A DNA stretch of 64,000 nucleotides from an uncultured Acidobacteriota bacterium (GCA_937859595.1 CALMAH010000015.1:248001-312000); one strand, 5' to 3'; shown: positions 51,076-60,667, counted from the stretch's first letter. Numbers and translations are program-made. The notes: a model not told the origin generated them from the letters alone.

Positions 51076-51584
51076 CAAACCAGGAAAAGATATTGAATCT
51101 CATGCGCGCCCTTGGAAGTAAGGCTCGGCATCCGGCCCGAGTTTATTTCACGGGCGGCACAACCGCCGTGCTGCTAGGTTGGCGAGAAACTACCATTGAT
51201 GTTGATCTTCGTTTTGAGCCTGAACACGATGAGCTGTACCGAGCACTTCCTCTGCTGAAAGAGAGTCTTGGCATCAATATAGAATTAGCGTCCCCGTCTG
51301 ATTTCATACCACCTCTCCCCGGATGGGAAGATCGGTCATCACACATAAGCCGCGAAGGCCTACTTGATTTTTATCACTACGACCCTTACAGCCAAGCACT
51401 TGCAAAGATCGAGCGAGGCCATACACAGGATGTTAATGATGTGAATGAGATGCTGGAGCGCGGTATTGTGGAACCGGCGAAACTGCGATCCCTTTTCGAA
51501 GCGATCGAGCCACAACTTTATCGCTATCCGGCGATAGATCCCAATTCCTTTGCAATGGCCGTTCGCCGATTTACCGGCCCATGA
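51063..51584 (+). CDS. Nucleotidyltransferase-like protein (DUF6036)
   Basis: 173 aa, GTG start, overlapping the preceding small gene by 13 nt. The NTase fold is recognisable by YFTGGTTAVLLGWRETTIDV, giving GG and the DxD-type acidic pair (DVDLRFEP). The C-terminal half carries HYDPYSQALAKIERGHTQDV and a helical end. It matches DUF6036, a group related to MNT and AbiEii-like nucleotidyltransferases, which often transfer nucleotides to tRNA or to a protein partner. The small upstream gene could be the partner. Confidence 0.8.
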   Translation: MRDLTNQEKILNLMRALGSKARHPARVYFTGGTTAVLLGWRETTIDVDLRFEPEHDELYRALPLLKESLGINIELASPSDFIPPLPGWEDRSSHISREGLLDFYHYDPYSQALAKIERGHTQDVNDVNEMLERGIVEPAKLRSLFEAIEPQLYRYPAIDPNSFAMAVRRFTGP

Positions 51585-51615
51585 TGTACCATTGCTGGCC
51601 GGATCAAGCTAAGGT

Positions 51616-53946
51616 TCAATACGCCTTTGTCACTTCCACGCCGGTGTAATAATGGCGAATGATATCGTCGTATCTCACGCCCATGCGTGCGAGGCCGAAG
51701 GCGCCATATTGGCACATGCCCACGCCGTGGCCCCAGCCCCGTCCGGTAAAAGTGTAGCTAACCACTCGGTCGCCCGAATATCGCTTATCGATAACAAAAA
51801 GCTGCTCGCGAAGCCGGAGAGCAGAGCGTATACGGCCGCCTTTTAACGTCTTGACACCGTTCGACCCGATTATCTCGATCTCGGTCGCCCGCCGCGAGTA
51901 GCCCCTCGTCTTTACGTTTACGTCATAGAGAGTGCCGATGCCGCGGACAAATCGGGAGAGCCTCTGCTGCACAGCCGCAGCGGACAGCGTTTCGCTCCAG
52001 TTCGTAAAAGGCGACATATTTTCAGCAACTGTAGGTGTTGTTGTCGGGACGATCTCGAGATACCAAACTGCACCCGCGGCATCTGTAAGATACCGAACCT
52101 CCTCACCGCCGACCAGTGCCGCCTCTCTGACCTGATACATCTCGGCGCCGAACTGGCGGAAAAGGAAAACATCAGGACGAACCGTGACCTGCCTGTCCGT
52201 TCTGCCGATACGAAGGACCAATTTCCCGTCAACCGATGGGCGGGTAGTGCCTGTCTGAAGCTGCGGCATCCACTTTTGCTTCTCAAATATCTGTCGAATA
52301 AGCCTTAGCATTTTTGCCCGCGAAAACGGACGACCCGGCTGAAGCGTTAGATCGGGCCGAAGGGTGAAATAGCCGTCGCGCATGAGCATTGCGATCTCCG
52401 CTCTCCGGTTAAGCGGTATCTCCGAGGCATCGTCGAAAGAGAGATAATAAAGAATATCCGAATCGCTCAGTAGCGTATCGGCCGTGCCGGGTGTGTAAAG
52501 AAAGCTTGCCAGCAGTCCAGCCAATTCGATCGGTTTTGCCGTGTCCCGGGTTACGTTCGGAAACGTTTTTCCGAATCGCCCCGCCAGATTGTTCATCCAG
52601 TTCGATATCTCGCCGACGGTAGGTTCGTCTTCGAACCAATCATCGGTCATCTCAGCCGTGGTGAGCGAAAATCCATTGACAGCAAGCAGGGACATCAACC
52701 TGACGAGCTCCAGATTTCCTTCGTCTCTTAGGCGCGCCGGTCGGCGTTCTGTTCGGATCGTGAACGGTTCAAAGTGGCGTCTGCCCTCCAGCGAACATTC
52801 CACCCCACGAAGATATGGCTCTCCATGATCAAATATATTCTCCGAATTTTCAGTTCGTCCTCCACATGTCGAGGTGTAATAGGCCATTATCGGCTTGCCA
52901 TTATGCGTGGCAATGATCCCGGCGGTCTCGCGGACAGCGCGTGTTCCCATCTGCGTCTCGATCGAGACACCCTTATAGACCTGCGACCAGACATCGGGCC
53001 GCACATCAAAGCCCTGCGCCGCGAAACCGTTTATATTTGCTATTGCGTAGGTCCTTGCGGCCACGGCCTGCGCCTTTTGCGCCTCGAGCTGCGGCAGCGA
53101 AAGCTCGGCGGGAACAACACCGAGCAGGTAGTCTTCCAAAGGCACGACATTGACCACGGACAACGTACCTCTTGAGTTTACAAATACCTCAAGTTTCCCA
53201 CGATAAGGCGTGCCGTTGAGCCGGACCGGGTTTGCCCGCTCGTCGAACGATCCGAACGAGACCGCCTTCAGCGACGAATACCTTGCCTCAGCAGATGTGC
53301 CGTTAACTATGACCTCACGGAGGCCGGGAACTACAGCATCAGGCGAGGTTGTCGGCTGCGACGAGCCAGTCGGCCTGATCAGGCTTCGTATCTCCGATTT
53401 TCCCGCCGTGCGGACCTGCTCGGAGAGAGCGACCGCTTCGGGCGGATGTACTGTGCGCTTCTCGACCGTAACCACCACATCCTCAAACCCGCGTTCCGCA
53501 AGAGCTGCCTTAAAGGCATCGGCCTCATCCTTTGATTCTCTGGCCTCGCCGATCCATACCTTCCAGGTGTTCGTCCGCGTATCGATACTCGCGATGGCGC
53601 TTTCTCCCGTCGCTTGTCTTACTTGCTCGGCGATCTCGTTCGCTTCGGACGATGTAGCTATGTTCTGTATCTCGAAAATGTAGTGGTCTAATACGGGCGG
53701 CCTGTAAGCCCGGGCGGTAACGTTCACTCGGTTAGTTGCGAGAAACCTGTAGGGTTCATCCGGCGAGTAGGCAACAAGCTGGGTGTCGGAAGTAGTTATA
53801 TTTACCGACGTCGCGTTTGTCACCAACCCCACCCGGATCAACGGCTCGGCACGAAAATGAAAGGGAGAATGTTCGACAGGAAAGGAACGTATCGACGAAG
53901 AAAAGACAGCAAAGGCCGCGATCAAAAGTGCAACGCGCAACTTCAT
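51616..53946 (-). CDS. Exported SpoIID/LytB domain protein
   Basis: 776 aa. Signal peptide (about 1-25). A SPOR-like segment follows (about 80-170, HYIFEIQNIATSSEANEIAE). The SpoIID domain is split: the first part (about 235-400) has GKLEVFVNSRGTLSVVNVVP and LEAQKAQAVAARTYAIANIN, then CGGRTENSENIFDHGEPYL. A long insert (about 410-690) with SLH-like helices follows, and the domain closes with GRGWGHGVGMCQYGAFGLAR near the C terminus. SpoIID and LytB-type proteins act on peptidoglycan (glycan cleavage or amidase activation). The insert makes it unusually long. Confidence 0.82.
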   Translation of the reverse strand: MKLRVALLIAAFAVFSSSIRSFPVEHSPFHFRAEPLIRVGLVTNATSVNITTSDTQLVAYSPDEPYRFLATNRVNVTARAYRPPVLDHYIFEIQNIATSSEANEIAEQVRQATGESAIASIDTRTNTWKVWIGEARESKDEADAFKAALAERGFEDVVVTVEKRTVHPPEAVALSEQVRTAGKSEIRSLIRPTGSSQPTTSPDAVVPGLREVIVNGTSAEARYSSLKAVSFGSFDERANPVRLNGTPYRGKLEVFVNSRGTLSVVNVVPLEDYLLGVVPAELSLPQLEAQKAQAVAARTYAIANINGFAAQGFDVRPDVWSQVYKGVSIETQMGTRAVRETAGIIATHNGKPIMAYYTSTCGGRTENSENIFDHGEPYLRGVECSLEGRRHFEPFTIRTERRPARLRDEGNLELVRLMSLLAVNGFSLTTAEMTDDWFEDEPTVGEISNWMNNLAGRFGKTFPNVTRDTAKPIELAGLLASFLYTPGTADTLLSDSDILYYLSFDDASEIPLNRRAEIAMLMRDGYFTLRPDLTLQPGRPFSRAKMLRLIRQIFEKQKWMPQLQTGTTRPSVDGKLVLRIGRTDRQVTVRPDVFLFRQFGAEMYQVREAALVGGEEVRYLTDAAGAVWYLEIVPTTTPTVAENMSPFTNWSETLSAAAVQQRLSRFVRGIGTLYDVNVKTRGYSRRATEIEIIGSNGVKTLKGGRIRSALRLREQLFVIDKRYSGDRVVSYTFTGRGWGHGVGMCQYGAFGLARMGVRYDDIIRHYYTGVEVTKAY

Positions 53947-54002
53947 AACTACATTTTAGCAAAACCGAGGGCCATAAAGCGCGGGAAGAAAAAATTCGGG
54001 CC

Positions 54003-56438
54003 TCAACGCTCCATCGCATTAAAGATGAACGGAAATGTTGCCCAAGTCTGGCCGCGATGCTGCGGGCGAAAGGCAAATAGTACTACACGGCCTCTCCCGA
54101 AAGTAGCTTCGGCCAAAGCGGTCTTGCCATTAATATGTTTTTCTCCCAGCATCCAGCCTGACATCAGAGCGTCTCTGACGGCGTACCGAGCTACCGTCCG
54201 TACCTGTTTTTGGTCGGTTACTTCAAAGGCTGAGCTGTTTGTAAAATAGGCCGGCATTTCGTCAAGCGTATTGCGTGAAAGCGGGTGCCTAGTATCCACT
54301 TCCAATTTTACGATCGAACCCGGGTTGTAAAACTCGCGCCGGTTCAGGCCGGCCAAGGCATTTTTCATCGGAAGCTCGAATTCTCTTATCACCGTCCCGC
54401 AGGAAGCCTCGAAACACACAAGCCGACCGCCGTTCTCTACAAATTTCTTCAGGTTTGCTATGCCTTCTGTACCGATGCCGCCCGTGAACTCATCCGGATA
54501 ACGCTCTGCCGAGAGCCCTTTTAAGAGCCCGTTCTCGTTTATCGATGGAATGATGAGAACCTCGTATTTCGAGAGGTCGCCGCTCCTCATCTCACTATCG
54601 CCGACCGAAGCGTACTTTATCTGGTGCGTGTCAAAAACAAGCCGTGTCCAGCCCTCGTCCATCGAACCCATTGATCCCTGATACAATCCGACCCTCGCCG
54701 CATTACGCAGCGGATTCGGCACCTTTCCAAACGGCTCCGCCGCAGGGCCGAGATTCATTACCGCACGGGCCTGATCGATGTTCGTGACCTGTTTCAGCGT
54801 GTCCCGATATCTCTCAAGGTCGCGGATGTCCCATATAGTCTCAGACTCGATGCCCATCTGCAGCGGCAGCGTCCAGCCGGCTACGTCGTATGGCGTATCG
54901 GGTGTGCCGTCCGCAGCCACTCGGTCCGGATAGGTTTGCCGTTCAAACAGGCTAAGCACGTTGTTCTTCTTCGGCTGGTTTACGAACACGAGGAAACTTC
55001 CGAGAGGCATCTCATGATATTCGTCAATTTCCTTTTCGTGCTTGAGCCACAGCTCTTCCGTCATTTGGTGCACCTCGATACCCTGCCACATCAGGATCTC
55101 GAGAAACCGCGAGATGGTCTCGGTATTTGGCTGGCCCGCTGTCATCACGAACGCCATCGGCTCCGAAGGGTCGCGTTCCAACGTAGCCTTATTGAGTTCA
55201 AGAAAATTGCGGAGATAGCGTTCTCGGTATTTCGCAGCCTGCGTCAACAGCGCGCGGCTCGCGATCATCTCTATCCGGGCGATGTCTCCGGGGCCCCATT
55301 TGCCTCCCTCCCACGGATCCGGGTGGTTTATTGCCGGCTGGAGCGGTGAATTGAGTCCACGCACAGGCCTTGTCTGCGAAAGTCGTTCACGCGTTATCGT
55401 TACCGGGGTCATAAGGTCAGCGCTTGCTGCCTCAGAGAGTATCCCTATGGAATTGTGATAATAGGGAGCGGTCCTAAAACCACCGTGCCACCACATATCA
55501 AATGTAGTGTTTGTCGCAATGCCCTTTATCCCGGCCGCCTGCAGGTCGGAGGCCATCTTGTAACCAACCAAACCGACCTCGCGAACGATCGACGGAGGTA
55601 TCCGGGGATTTGGCGGATCGTGAAACGGCGGGATAACGAATCGAGGCCCGAATTGCCCCATTTGATGCACATCAAAAACTATCTGCGGAAACCACTCCTG
55701 CCAGTAAAGTTTTGTTATTGCCTGGGTTTCTTTAAGGTTCAGCATGAACCAGTCGCGGTTGTTGTCGTGGCCGGCGTAGTGATGATAAAGCTGCGGCGGA
55801 ACGGTGCCCTCGCTCTTTGAGCCGAGCGTCTTACGATACCATTCGGCCACCATGTCGATGCCGTCCGGATTTGACGATGGGATAAGCAGCAAGATCATAT
55901 TGTTCAGTATCTCAGCCGTCTCGGCATCGTCGGCTGTTGCCAGCTCGTAGGCAAGGTTCATCGACATCTGCGAGGCGACGATCTCGTTCGAGTGGATCGA
56001 ACAGGATATCGAAACGATCGTCTTTCCCTCTGTCAGGTAAAGTGACTCCTGGTCAATGATCCCCTCTTTTACTATCAACCGCGGGTCGGCCAAATTTCTA
56101 TTTATTTCCCGGAACCGGTCAAGATGTTTGATGTTGTTCTCGGACGATATAAACGCAACGATCATCGGTTTTCCGAGGGTCGTCTTGCCAAACTCCTGTA
56201 CCTTAACCTTTGGGCTTGCCGCATCAAGCTTGGCGAAGTATCCCGTTATCTGTCCCCAGTCGGCAATTGTCCGGTCGTCCGTAGGGTGGAACCCGAGCAC
56301 TGACCTCGGCGTCGGCACCTGTGCGACAATCGCAGCGGAAAACAGTAAAATCGTTCCGCAGAGCAAAGCCAGGGAAAAATGACGATGAGCGTGCCGAATG
56401 TCCGCAGTAATGCGGTTGATAATCTTATGTCTGATCAT
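54003..56438 (-). CDS. Exported M14 zinc carboxypeptidase-like protein
   Basis: 811 aa from ATG 56438; an in-frame TTG at 56447 is possible. Signal peptide (about 21-40, FSLALLCGTILLFSAAIVAQ). The M14 domain (about 60-350) has zinc ligands His149 and Glu152 in CSIHSNEIVAS, His258 in FDVHQMGQFGPR, and catalytic Glu in GILSEAASADL. The remainder (about 560-800) contains a class I glutamine-amidotransferase-like fold (KYEVLIIPSINENGLLKGLS, GGRLVCFEASCGTVIREFEL). It may trim peptides or cell-wall stems. Its start overlaps that of the divergent plsC gene. Confidence 0.88.
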   Translation of the reverse strand: MIRHKIINRITADIRHAHRHFSLALLCGTILLFSAAIVAQVPTPRSVLGFHPTDDRTIADWGQITGYFAKLDAASPKVKVQEFGKTTLGKPMIVAFISSENNIKHLDRFREINRNLADPRLIVKEGIIDQESLYLTEGKTIVSISCSIHSNEIVASQMSMNLAYELATADDAETAEILNNMILLLIPSSNPDGIDMVAEWYRKTLGSKSEGTVPPQLYHHYAGHDNNRDWFMLNLKETQAITKLYWQEWFPQIVFDVHQMGQFGPRFVIPPFHDPPNPRIPPSIVREVGLVGYKMASDLQAAGIKGIATNTTFDMWWHGGFRTAPYYHNSIGILSEAASADLMTPVTITRERLSQTRPVRGLNSPLQPAINHPDPWEGGKWGPGDIARIEMIASRALLTQAAKYRERYLRNFLELNKATLERDPSEPMAFVMTAGQPNTETISRFLEILMWQGIEVHQMTEELWLKHEKEIDEYHEMPLGSFLVFVNQPKKNNVLSLFERQTYPDRVAADGTPDTPYDVAGWTLPLQMGIESETIWDIRDLERYRDTLKQVTNIDQARAVMNLGPAAEPFGKVPNPLRNAARVGLYQGSMGSMDEGWTRLVFDTHQIKYASVGDSEMRSGDLSKYEVLIIPSINENGLLKGLSAERYPDEFTGGIGTEGIANLKKFVENGGRLVCFEASCGTVIREFELPMKNALAGLNRREFYNPGSIVKLEVDTRHPLSRNTLDEMPAYFTNSSAFEVTDQKQVRTVARYAVRDALMSGWMLGEKHINGKTALAEATFGRGRVVLFAFRPQHRGQTWATFPFIFNAMER

Positions 56439-57221
56439 GAGCAGCAAGATGTCGCCTTAGCGATCCGAGAGAATAAAAAGCTGGCGTTTCCTTTACACGA
56501 GTCTAGCAAATCCCGCATTTCGGGCAAACTGCGATATTGGTGGTGCTGGGCCGTAGCGGGAACATTGCTCCTTGTTGTAGGGATGCCGGCGCTGCTCATA
56601 TTCGGCATCATCAACAAAAAAATGTGGATCTATCCGATCACGCGGTGGGGTGCGAACCTATGGCTAAAGGCATGCGGGGCGACCGTGAAGGTATCAGGAA
56701 AGGAACATCTGCCGGCTGACGAATCATTTGTCTTCATATCAAATCATCGGTCCTATCTGGACACCGCCACACTGTTTTTTTTCACGGGGCGGAAGCTGGG
56801 CCTGGTCGCGAAAAAAGAACTCTTGAAGGTGCCCGTATTGGGGCAGGGGATGCATTATGTAAACATCTTCGCCATTGACCGTTCCAATCCGGAAAAGGCA
56901 AGGCGGTCAATGGAAAAGGCTCGAAAGGTCCTCGAGAGTGGATATTCGTTTGGTGTATTTGCCGAAGGGACGAGGGCAATGCCCGGCGAACTGCTGCCGT
57001 TCAAAAAAGGGGCGTTTCACCTTGCCCTGCAGACCGGCGCCCGCATAGTTCCGGTCGCGATAAAGAACACTGACTGGATGATGGGCAAAAAGACCGGTGC
57101 CGCCTATGCCGGAACCGTCGAAATGGCACTCCTGCCGCCCATAGAGACCGCCGGCAGAGACGTGGAGGAACTGCTCCGTGAGACCCGTGGTGCAATAGCC
57201 GCCGAGCTTGCAGCCTTATAG
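56427..57221 (+). CDS. plsC: 1-acyl-sn-glycerol-3-phosphate acyltransferase (PlsC/LPAAT)
   Basis: 264 aa from ATG 56427 (MSDHEQQDVALAI). Inner-membrane enzyme acylating lysophosphatidic acid in phospholipid synthesis. One or two membrane helices (about 33-60, WWCWAVAGTLLLVVGMPALL), then the catalytic HX4D box ISNHRSYLDTA, the FAEGTRAMPGELLPFKKGAF box, and VPVAIKNTDWM. The catalytic order is normal. No ribosome site is seen, and the start lies within the 5' end of the divergent M14 gene. An earlier start at 56379 would overlap even more. Confidence 0.9.
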   Translation: MSDHEQQDVALAIRENKKLAFPLHESSKSRISGKLRYWWCWAVAGTLLLVVGMPALLIFGIINKKMWIYPITRWGANLWLKACGATVKVSGKEHLPADESFVFISNHRSYLDTATLFFFTGRKLGLVAKKELLKVPVLGQGMHYVNIFAIDRSNPEKARRSMEKARKVLESGYSFGVFAEGTRAMPGELLPFKKGAFHLALQTGARIVPVAIKNTDWMMGKKTGAAYAGTVEMALLPPIETAGRDVEELLRETRGAIAAELAAL

Positions 57222-57251
57222 ACGATTCCGTCAGCAAGCATCGTTCAAAAA

Positions 57252-58094
57252 ATGTCGAAGGAGAACAATGCAACCGGCACCGCTTCACCGGGCGGTATCG
57301 CCGCCCAACTATTCTCGCGGAATAATCGCGGGCTGCTGCTGGACATAACGGTCTTTTTGGTAAACGTCTTTCTGATGTGGGCGCTGACGCCTTTGTTTTT
57401 ATTGGTCATCAAAAGGGCGTTAGCTGAGGAGCCTCTGGCTCTCATAATTGTATTCATTATGCTGACGGCCGTTCTGGTGCTGCCGCCTGCGGGCGCTATT
57501 CTGAAAAGGCATAGTTATCACAGAAGAAGGCAGAGAAAAGAAAATTTCGATATTATTTCAGACGGCGCGGCAGGATGTTTCTTTAACCCAATATTCTATT
57601 TCTGTCTTCAGATCGTTATCGTCTCGGCAATTAATGCCTTCGTCGTGCATTATCTGTTGGGCCTGAACGACCCCGGCCCGGAGATATTCTTCACCTCACT
57701 GTTCATTCTGCTCGTCCTAGCAATAGTTAACACAGTCTTCGTTTATCGTTGTTTCTCGCCGCCGAAGCGTGAGCCGAAGAGCCTGTTTCTCCTGAGCGAC
57801 AATGCCGAACTGCTTGGAGATGCCTGCATTTTTGCCAACATGCTTATTTATCAGTTGGTCTGGAATCTGCTGACCACGGCAGAAATGTTCGGATATGTTT
57901 CGAGTGTGTCGGAGTTTTTCGGGCGGCTTTTTTTCCTCTCTTTCATAGCTTTTTTGATATATTTCCCGCCACGCATCTTTTATCTTGCGGAGGACATAAA
58001 CAAAGCGCGCACGTGGTTTACAATGTTCCTTGCAAATTCACCGGTGATATTGAGGGTGCTGTTCGGCGGTGATACGGGACTATTTTTTGGATGA
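57252..58094 (+). CDS. Polytopic membrane protein, tandem paralogue 1
   Basis: 280 aa with six or so membrane helices. It begins with a soluble Gly/Asn stretch, then NRGLLLDITVFLVNVFLMWA; further helices include PLALIIVFIMLTAVLVLPPA and AELLGDACIFANMLIYQLVW. The C-terminal signature PPRIFYLAEDINKARTWFTM/FLANSPVILRVL is shared with the next gene. No known family is recognised. Starts 30 nt after plsC, so it is likely part of the same operon. Confidence 0.72.
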   Translation: MSKENNATGTASPGGIAAQLFSRNNRGLLLDITVFLVNVFLMWALTPLFLLVIKRALAEEPLALIIVFIMLTAVLVLPPAGAILKRHSYHRRRQRKENFDIISDGAAGCFFNPIFYFCLQIVIVSAINAFVVHYLLGLNDPGPEIFFTSLFILLVLAIVNTVFVYRCFSPPKREPKSLFLLSDNAELLGDACIFANMLIYQLVWNLLTTAEMFGYVSSVSEFFGRLFFLSFIAFLIYFPPRIFYLAEDINKARTWFTMFLANSPVILRVLFGGDTGLFFG

Positions 58095-58109
58095 CGGCTG
58101 GGCTGAAGA

Positions 58110-58958
58110 ATGTCAGAAAATGACAAAACCGACATATCGGCATCGAAAGGCGGTCGGCAGACGGTCCCCGGCCTGTTCCAGATCCAGAACAGGGGAACGC
58201 TGCTCGATATAACAATACTCTTCGTCAATGCTGTCGCAGTCACCGTGTTTTCACCGCATGTTGCTTCCCTCAGCAGGAGTGCTCTCGACGGAGATGTCCG
58301 TGCTCAAAATATTATTGTTATCCCCCTGATGGCGATGTTCATTCTGCCGCCCGTGGCCGCCGTGCTGAAACGGTGTCGTTTTCACGAAAGGAAGGGTGAT
58401 GTCAAGAATATCTTTGAGGGCCTTGACCTTGCCGCTCTTTTTTTGATCGCATTTCCATACATCATGGTCCAGGTTTTCATGCTTTTGGCCATTGTCCCGA
58501 TCTTATGGCCAAGTGTATGGAGCGATATCAGTGAATCAACTGGCGTTTTCCTGGTTCTCGGTATCATCATTCTTTCGTTCGTAACCACGTCACTGATATA
58601 CCTTTATTTCAAGAAGCCGTCCTATTCCTCGTTCGAATTTCTCTACAGCCCTCGTACAGAACTCGTAGCAGATATCTTTATTTTCATCAATATGATCATT
58701 TATCAGCTTGCGTGGAACCATTTTGTACTCACACAGGTTGGCAATAGCCTGATGGAAGAGCAACTTTCTGTCTCTGTCCTTGTTACTTCCTTCGTTTTGA
58801 TAACTGTTCTGGCAATGGCTATGTATCTGCCGCCGAGGATCTTCTATCTTGCCGAAGATTACAGGAAAGGGCGGGTGTGGTTCACGATCTTTCTTGCGAA
58901 TGCTCCTATTATCCTCAGAATTCTTACACAAACAGGGAATTCAAACGGGATTTGGTAG
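58110..58958 (+). CDS. Polytopic membrane protein, tandem paralogue 2
   Basis: 282 aa, the same topology as the preceding gene and 15 nt downstream of it. The shared features are NRGTLLDITILFVNAVAVTV, a tract FILPPVAAVLKRCRFHERKG, and the C-terminal PPRIFYLAEDYRKGRVWFTI/FLANAPIILRIL. The middle has diverged greatly. The pair looks like a local duplication followed by divergence; whether they form a heteromer is unknown. No catalytic motif was seen. Confidence 0.72.
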   Translation: MSENDKTDISASKGGRQTVPGLFQIQNRGTLLDITILFVNAVAVTVFSPHVASLSRSALDGDVRAQNIIVIPLMAMFILPPVAAVLKRCRFHERKGDVKNIFEGLDLAALFLIAFPYIMVQVFMLLAIVPILWPSVWSDISESTGVFLVLGIIILSFVTTSLIYLYFKKPSYSSFEFLYSPRTELVADIFIFINMIIYQLAWNHFVLTQVGNSLMEEQLSVSVLVTSFVLITVLAMAMYLPPRIFYLAEDYRKGRVWFTIFLANAPIILRILTQTGNSNGIW

Positions 58959-59067
58959 CCGCTTTGCGGTCTTTGCGTAAACCTCAACAGCCTCCGCATT
59001 TGACTTATAAAAATGCAGAGGCCGCCTATTGGTGTTTAGATAAATAGCCATTAAAGCAGGCTTTTAT

Positions 59068-59892
59068 TTATGGCTTTCGCGGAGTTGGAGACGGCGAAGG
59101 CTTTGGCTCATCGACGATCACTTCTTCATCATCCAGAATGCGGACATCCGAGCGGCCCAGCCTGTAGTTGCTGTAGGTGACCTTCATCTGCATTCTCACC
59201 GAATAGCCTCTGTCAAAAACAAGCGTGTCGTCGGCATAAGAATACGCGGGAAACCAATATTTACCGTCCACATTTTCGCGCCAGGTCTCCACGACAGGAT
59301 ATTTATTGTTCTTGTCTTCGGGCAGAGCTTTCCCTTTGGACTTTACGACCATCAGATCGCGATCGTCTACCCACACGCGTCCGGTAAATACGCGGATGCC
59401 GCTTCGCATGCTGGGGATCGTTTTCGGATGGACGTCAAACACATAGAGGTCAAGGTCGTCTATTTTTTCCTTTCCGATGTAGCGAAACGTGTAGTTCGGT
59501 ATCGTATGCGGCTCCAGAGCGAAAGGATTGACCCCGCCCAGGTCTTCCAGGTCTTCTTTAGTGATGTTAATTTCCTGAAGTGTGGAGACCGGAAAATACG
59601 TGATCCGCTCAAAACGCCTACCGTCGTCCGAAAAGGTCATAAACGAATCGCGGCGGTAAACGCCTGTTACCTGGCCACCCATCCCAATGGTCTGAATCGT
59701 CGCACTTCGATCGAAGACATAAGTCGTAAGAGCTTCTCGAAATGCCTTTTCGTTCTGCGTGAATCTTGCAATGATCCCGTCGATCTCTACCTGATTCTTG
59801 TGGACCTGCATTATTCCGGAACGCTGCTGTCCGGCAGCCGCCGCAGCAAGTGCCACGACGACAACAAAGCTCTTTACCAACAAATGTTTCAT
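59068..59892 (-). CDS. Exported LolA-like protein
   Basis: 274 aa with a signal peptide (MKHLLVKSFVVVVALAAAAA). The mature protein has a curved beta-sheet pattern like LolA/DUF4292 outer-membrane lipoprotein-sorting proteins: ALTTYVFDRSATIQTIGMGG, RRDSFMTFSDDGRRFERITY, YTFRYIGKEKIDDLDLYVFD and VKSKGKALPEDKNNKYPVVE. It ends in a Pro/Ser-rich tail (EPKPSPSPTPRKP). It probably binds a lipid or a lipoprotein, but the ligand is not known. Confidence 0.72.
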   Translation of the reverse strand: MKHLLVKSFVVVVALAAAAAGQQRSGIMQVHKNQVEIDGIIARFTQNEKAFREALTTYVFDRSATIQTIGMGGQVTGVYRRDSFMTFSDDGRRFERITYFPVSTLQEINITKEDLEDLGGVNPFALEPHTIPNYTFRYIGKEKIDDLDLYVFDVHPKTIPSMRSGIRVFTGRVWVDDRDLMVVKSKGKALPEDKNNKYPVVETWRENVDGKYWFPAYSYADDTLVFDRGYSVRMQMKVTYSNYRLGRSDVRILDDEEVIVDEPKPSPSPTPRKP

Positions 59893-60004
59893 TTTTCCTC
59901 TCCGGCCTGAAAATACTGATCGCTAAAAACCTTGAATATAATAGATGCCGCTCGTATTCCCTAAGTTGACCGTGAGAGGAAAAATGTATTTTTGTCACGA
60001 GAGA

Positions 60005-60568
60005 CTATCCGACGAGGTTCAGCTCTCGAGGCAGCACACGCTCCGTGGGCGGATGATGTTGCTGAAGCGCCTCGGTAAACGCAGCTTCCATGAACCTCGG
60101 ATCGGTTATCTCAATGTAACGTTCGGTCTGCTCAGGCGTCATTATTTCGAACATTAGCGTGTTCTCGACCCACACCTCAACGAGCTGAAAGAGTCCGCCG
60201 CCACGGTTGCAGACCAGCACCCGCCAGCCTTCGCGTTTTGCCATCTCGCGGATCTCGTCGATGCTCTTCCTGGTGCTTATGTTCACGTGGGTGGCTACAT
60301 ATCGCGGAACGAGGTCGCTCTTTACGAACTGCGCCTCATGCTTTTCAGTAACGGCGTCGAGGTCATTCTCGTCCGGAAGCCCCTCGCCTGGAACAATAAC
60401 GGTACCCGCCGGTGTGATCTCAAGTGCCGTCCCCTTGCCGTCGTTAGCTAGAACAAAAAAAGAATCAGGTGCTGGCGGAAACGGGTAAACAATGCCGTCC
60501 CAGATCTCAGCGATAAAATTTGCGACCCGCTCGGGTTCGTTTACTGCGATGGAAATATGATTGATCAT
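60005..60568 (-). CDS. VOC/glyoxalase-like domain protein
   Basis: 187 aa. The first module has INHISIAVNEPERVANFIAE and SFFVLANDGKGTALEITPAG. The second half has TREL-like strands, YVATHVNISTRKSIDEIREM and VEVWVENTLMFEIMTPEQTE. Candidate metal positions are His4 and Glu in ALEITP, with His in ATHVNIS. The substrate is unknown. A terminator separates it from the upstream photolyase. Confidence 0.72.
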   Translation of the reverse strand: MINHISIAVNEPERVANFIAEIWDGIVYPFPPAPDSFFVLANDGKGTALEITPAGTVIVPGEGLPDENDLDAVTEKHEAQFVKSDLVPRYVATHVNISTRKSIDEIREMAKREGWRVLVCNRGGGLFQLVEVWVENTLMFEIMTPEQTERYIEITDPRFMEAAFTEALQQHHPPTERVLPRELNLVG

Positions 60569-60589
60569 TGCTTGAAACTCCTTCTATTG

Positions 60590-60613
60590 AAAAACGGGCT
60601 GATGTCAGGCCCT
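60590..60613 (-). terminator. Terminator after the photolyase gene
   Basis: Read on the minus strand: GGGC(C)TGA-CA-TCA-GCCC, one bulge and a short loop, followed by GTTTTTC. It ends the photolyase message before the VOC gene. Confidence 0.5.
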
Positions 60614-60667
60614 TTCACAAGACAACGCGGAGTTTTTGGTTGAGATATATCAGTCTAAGGGACAATA

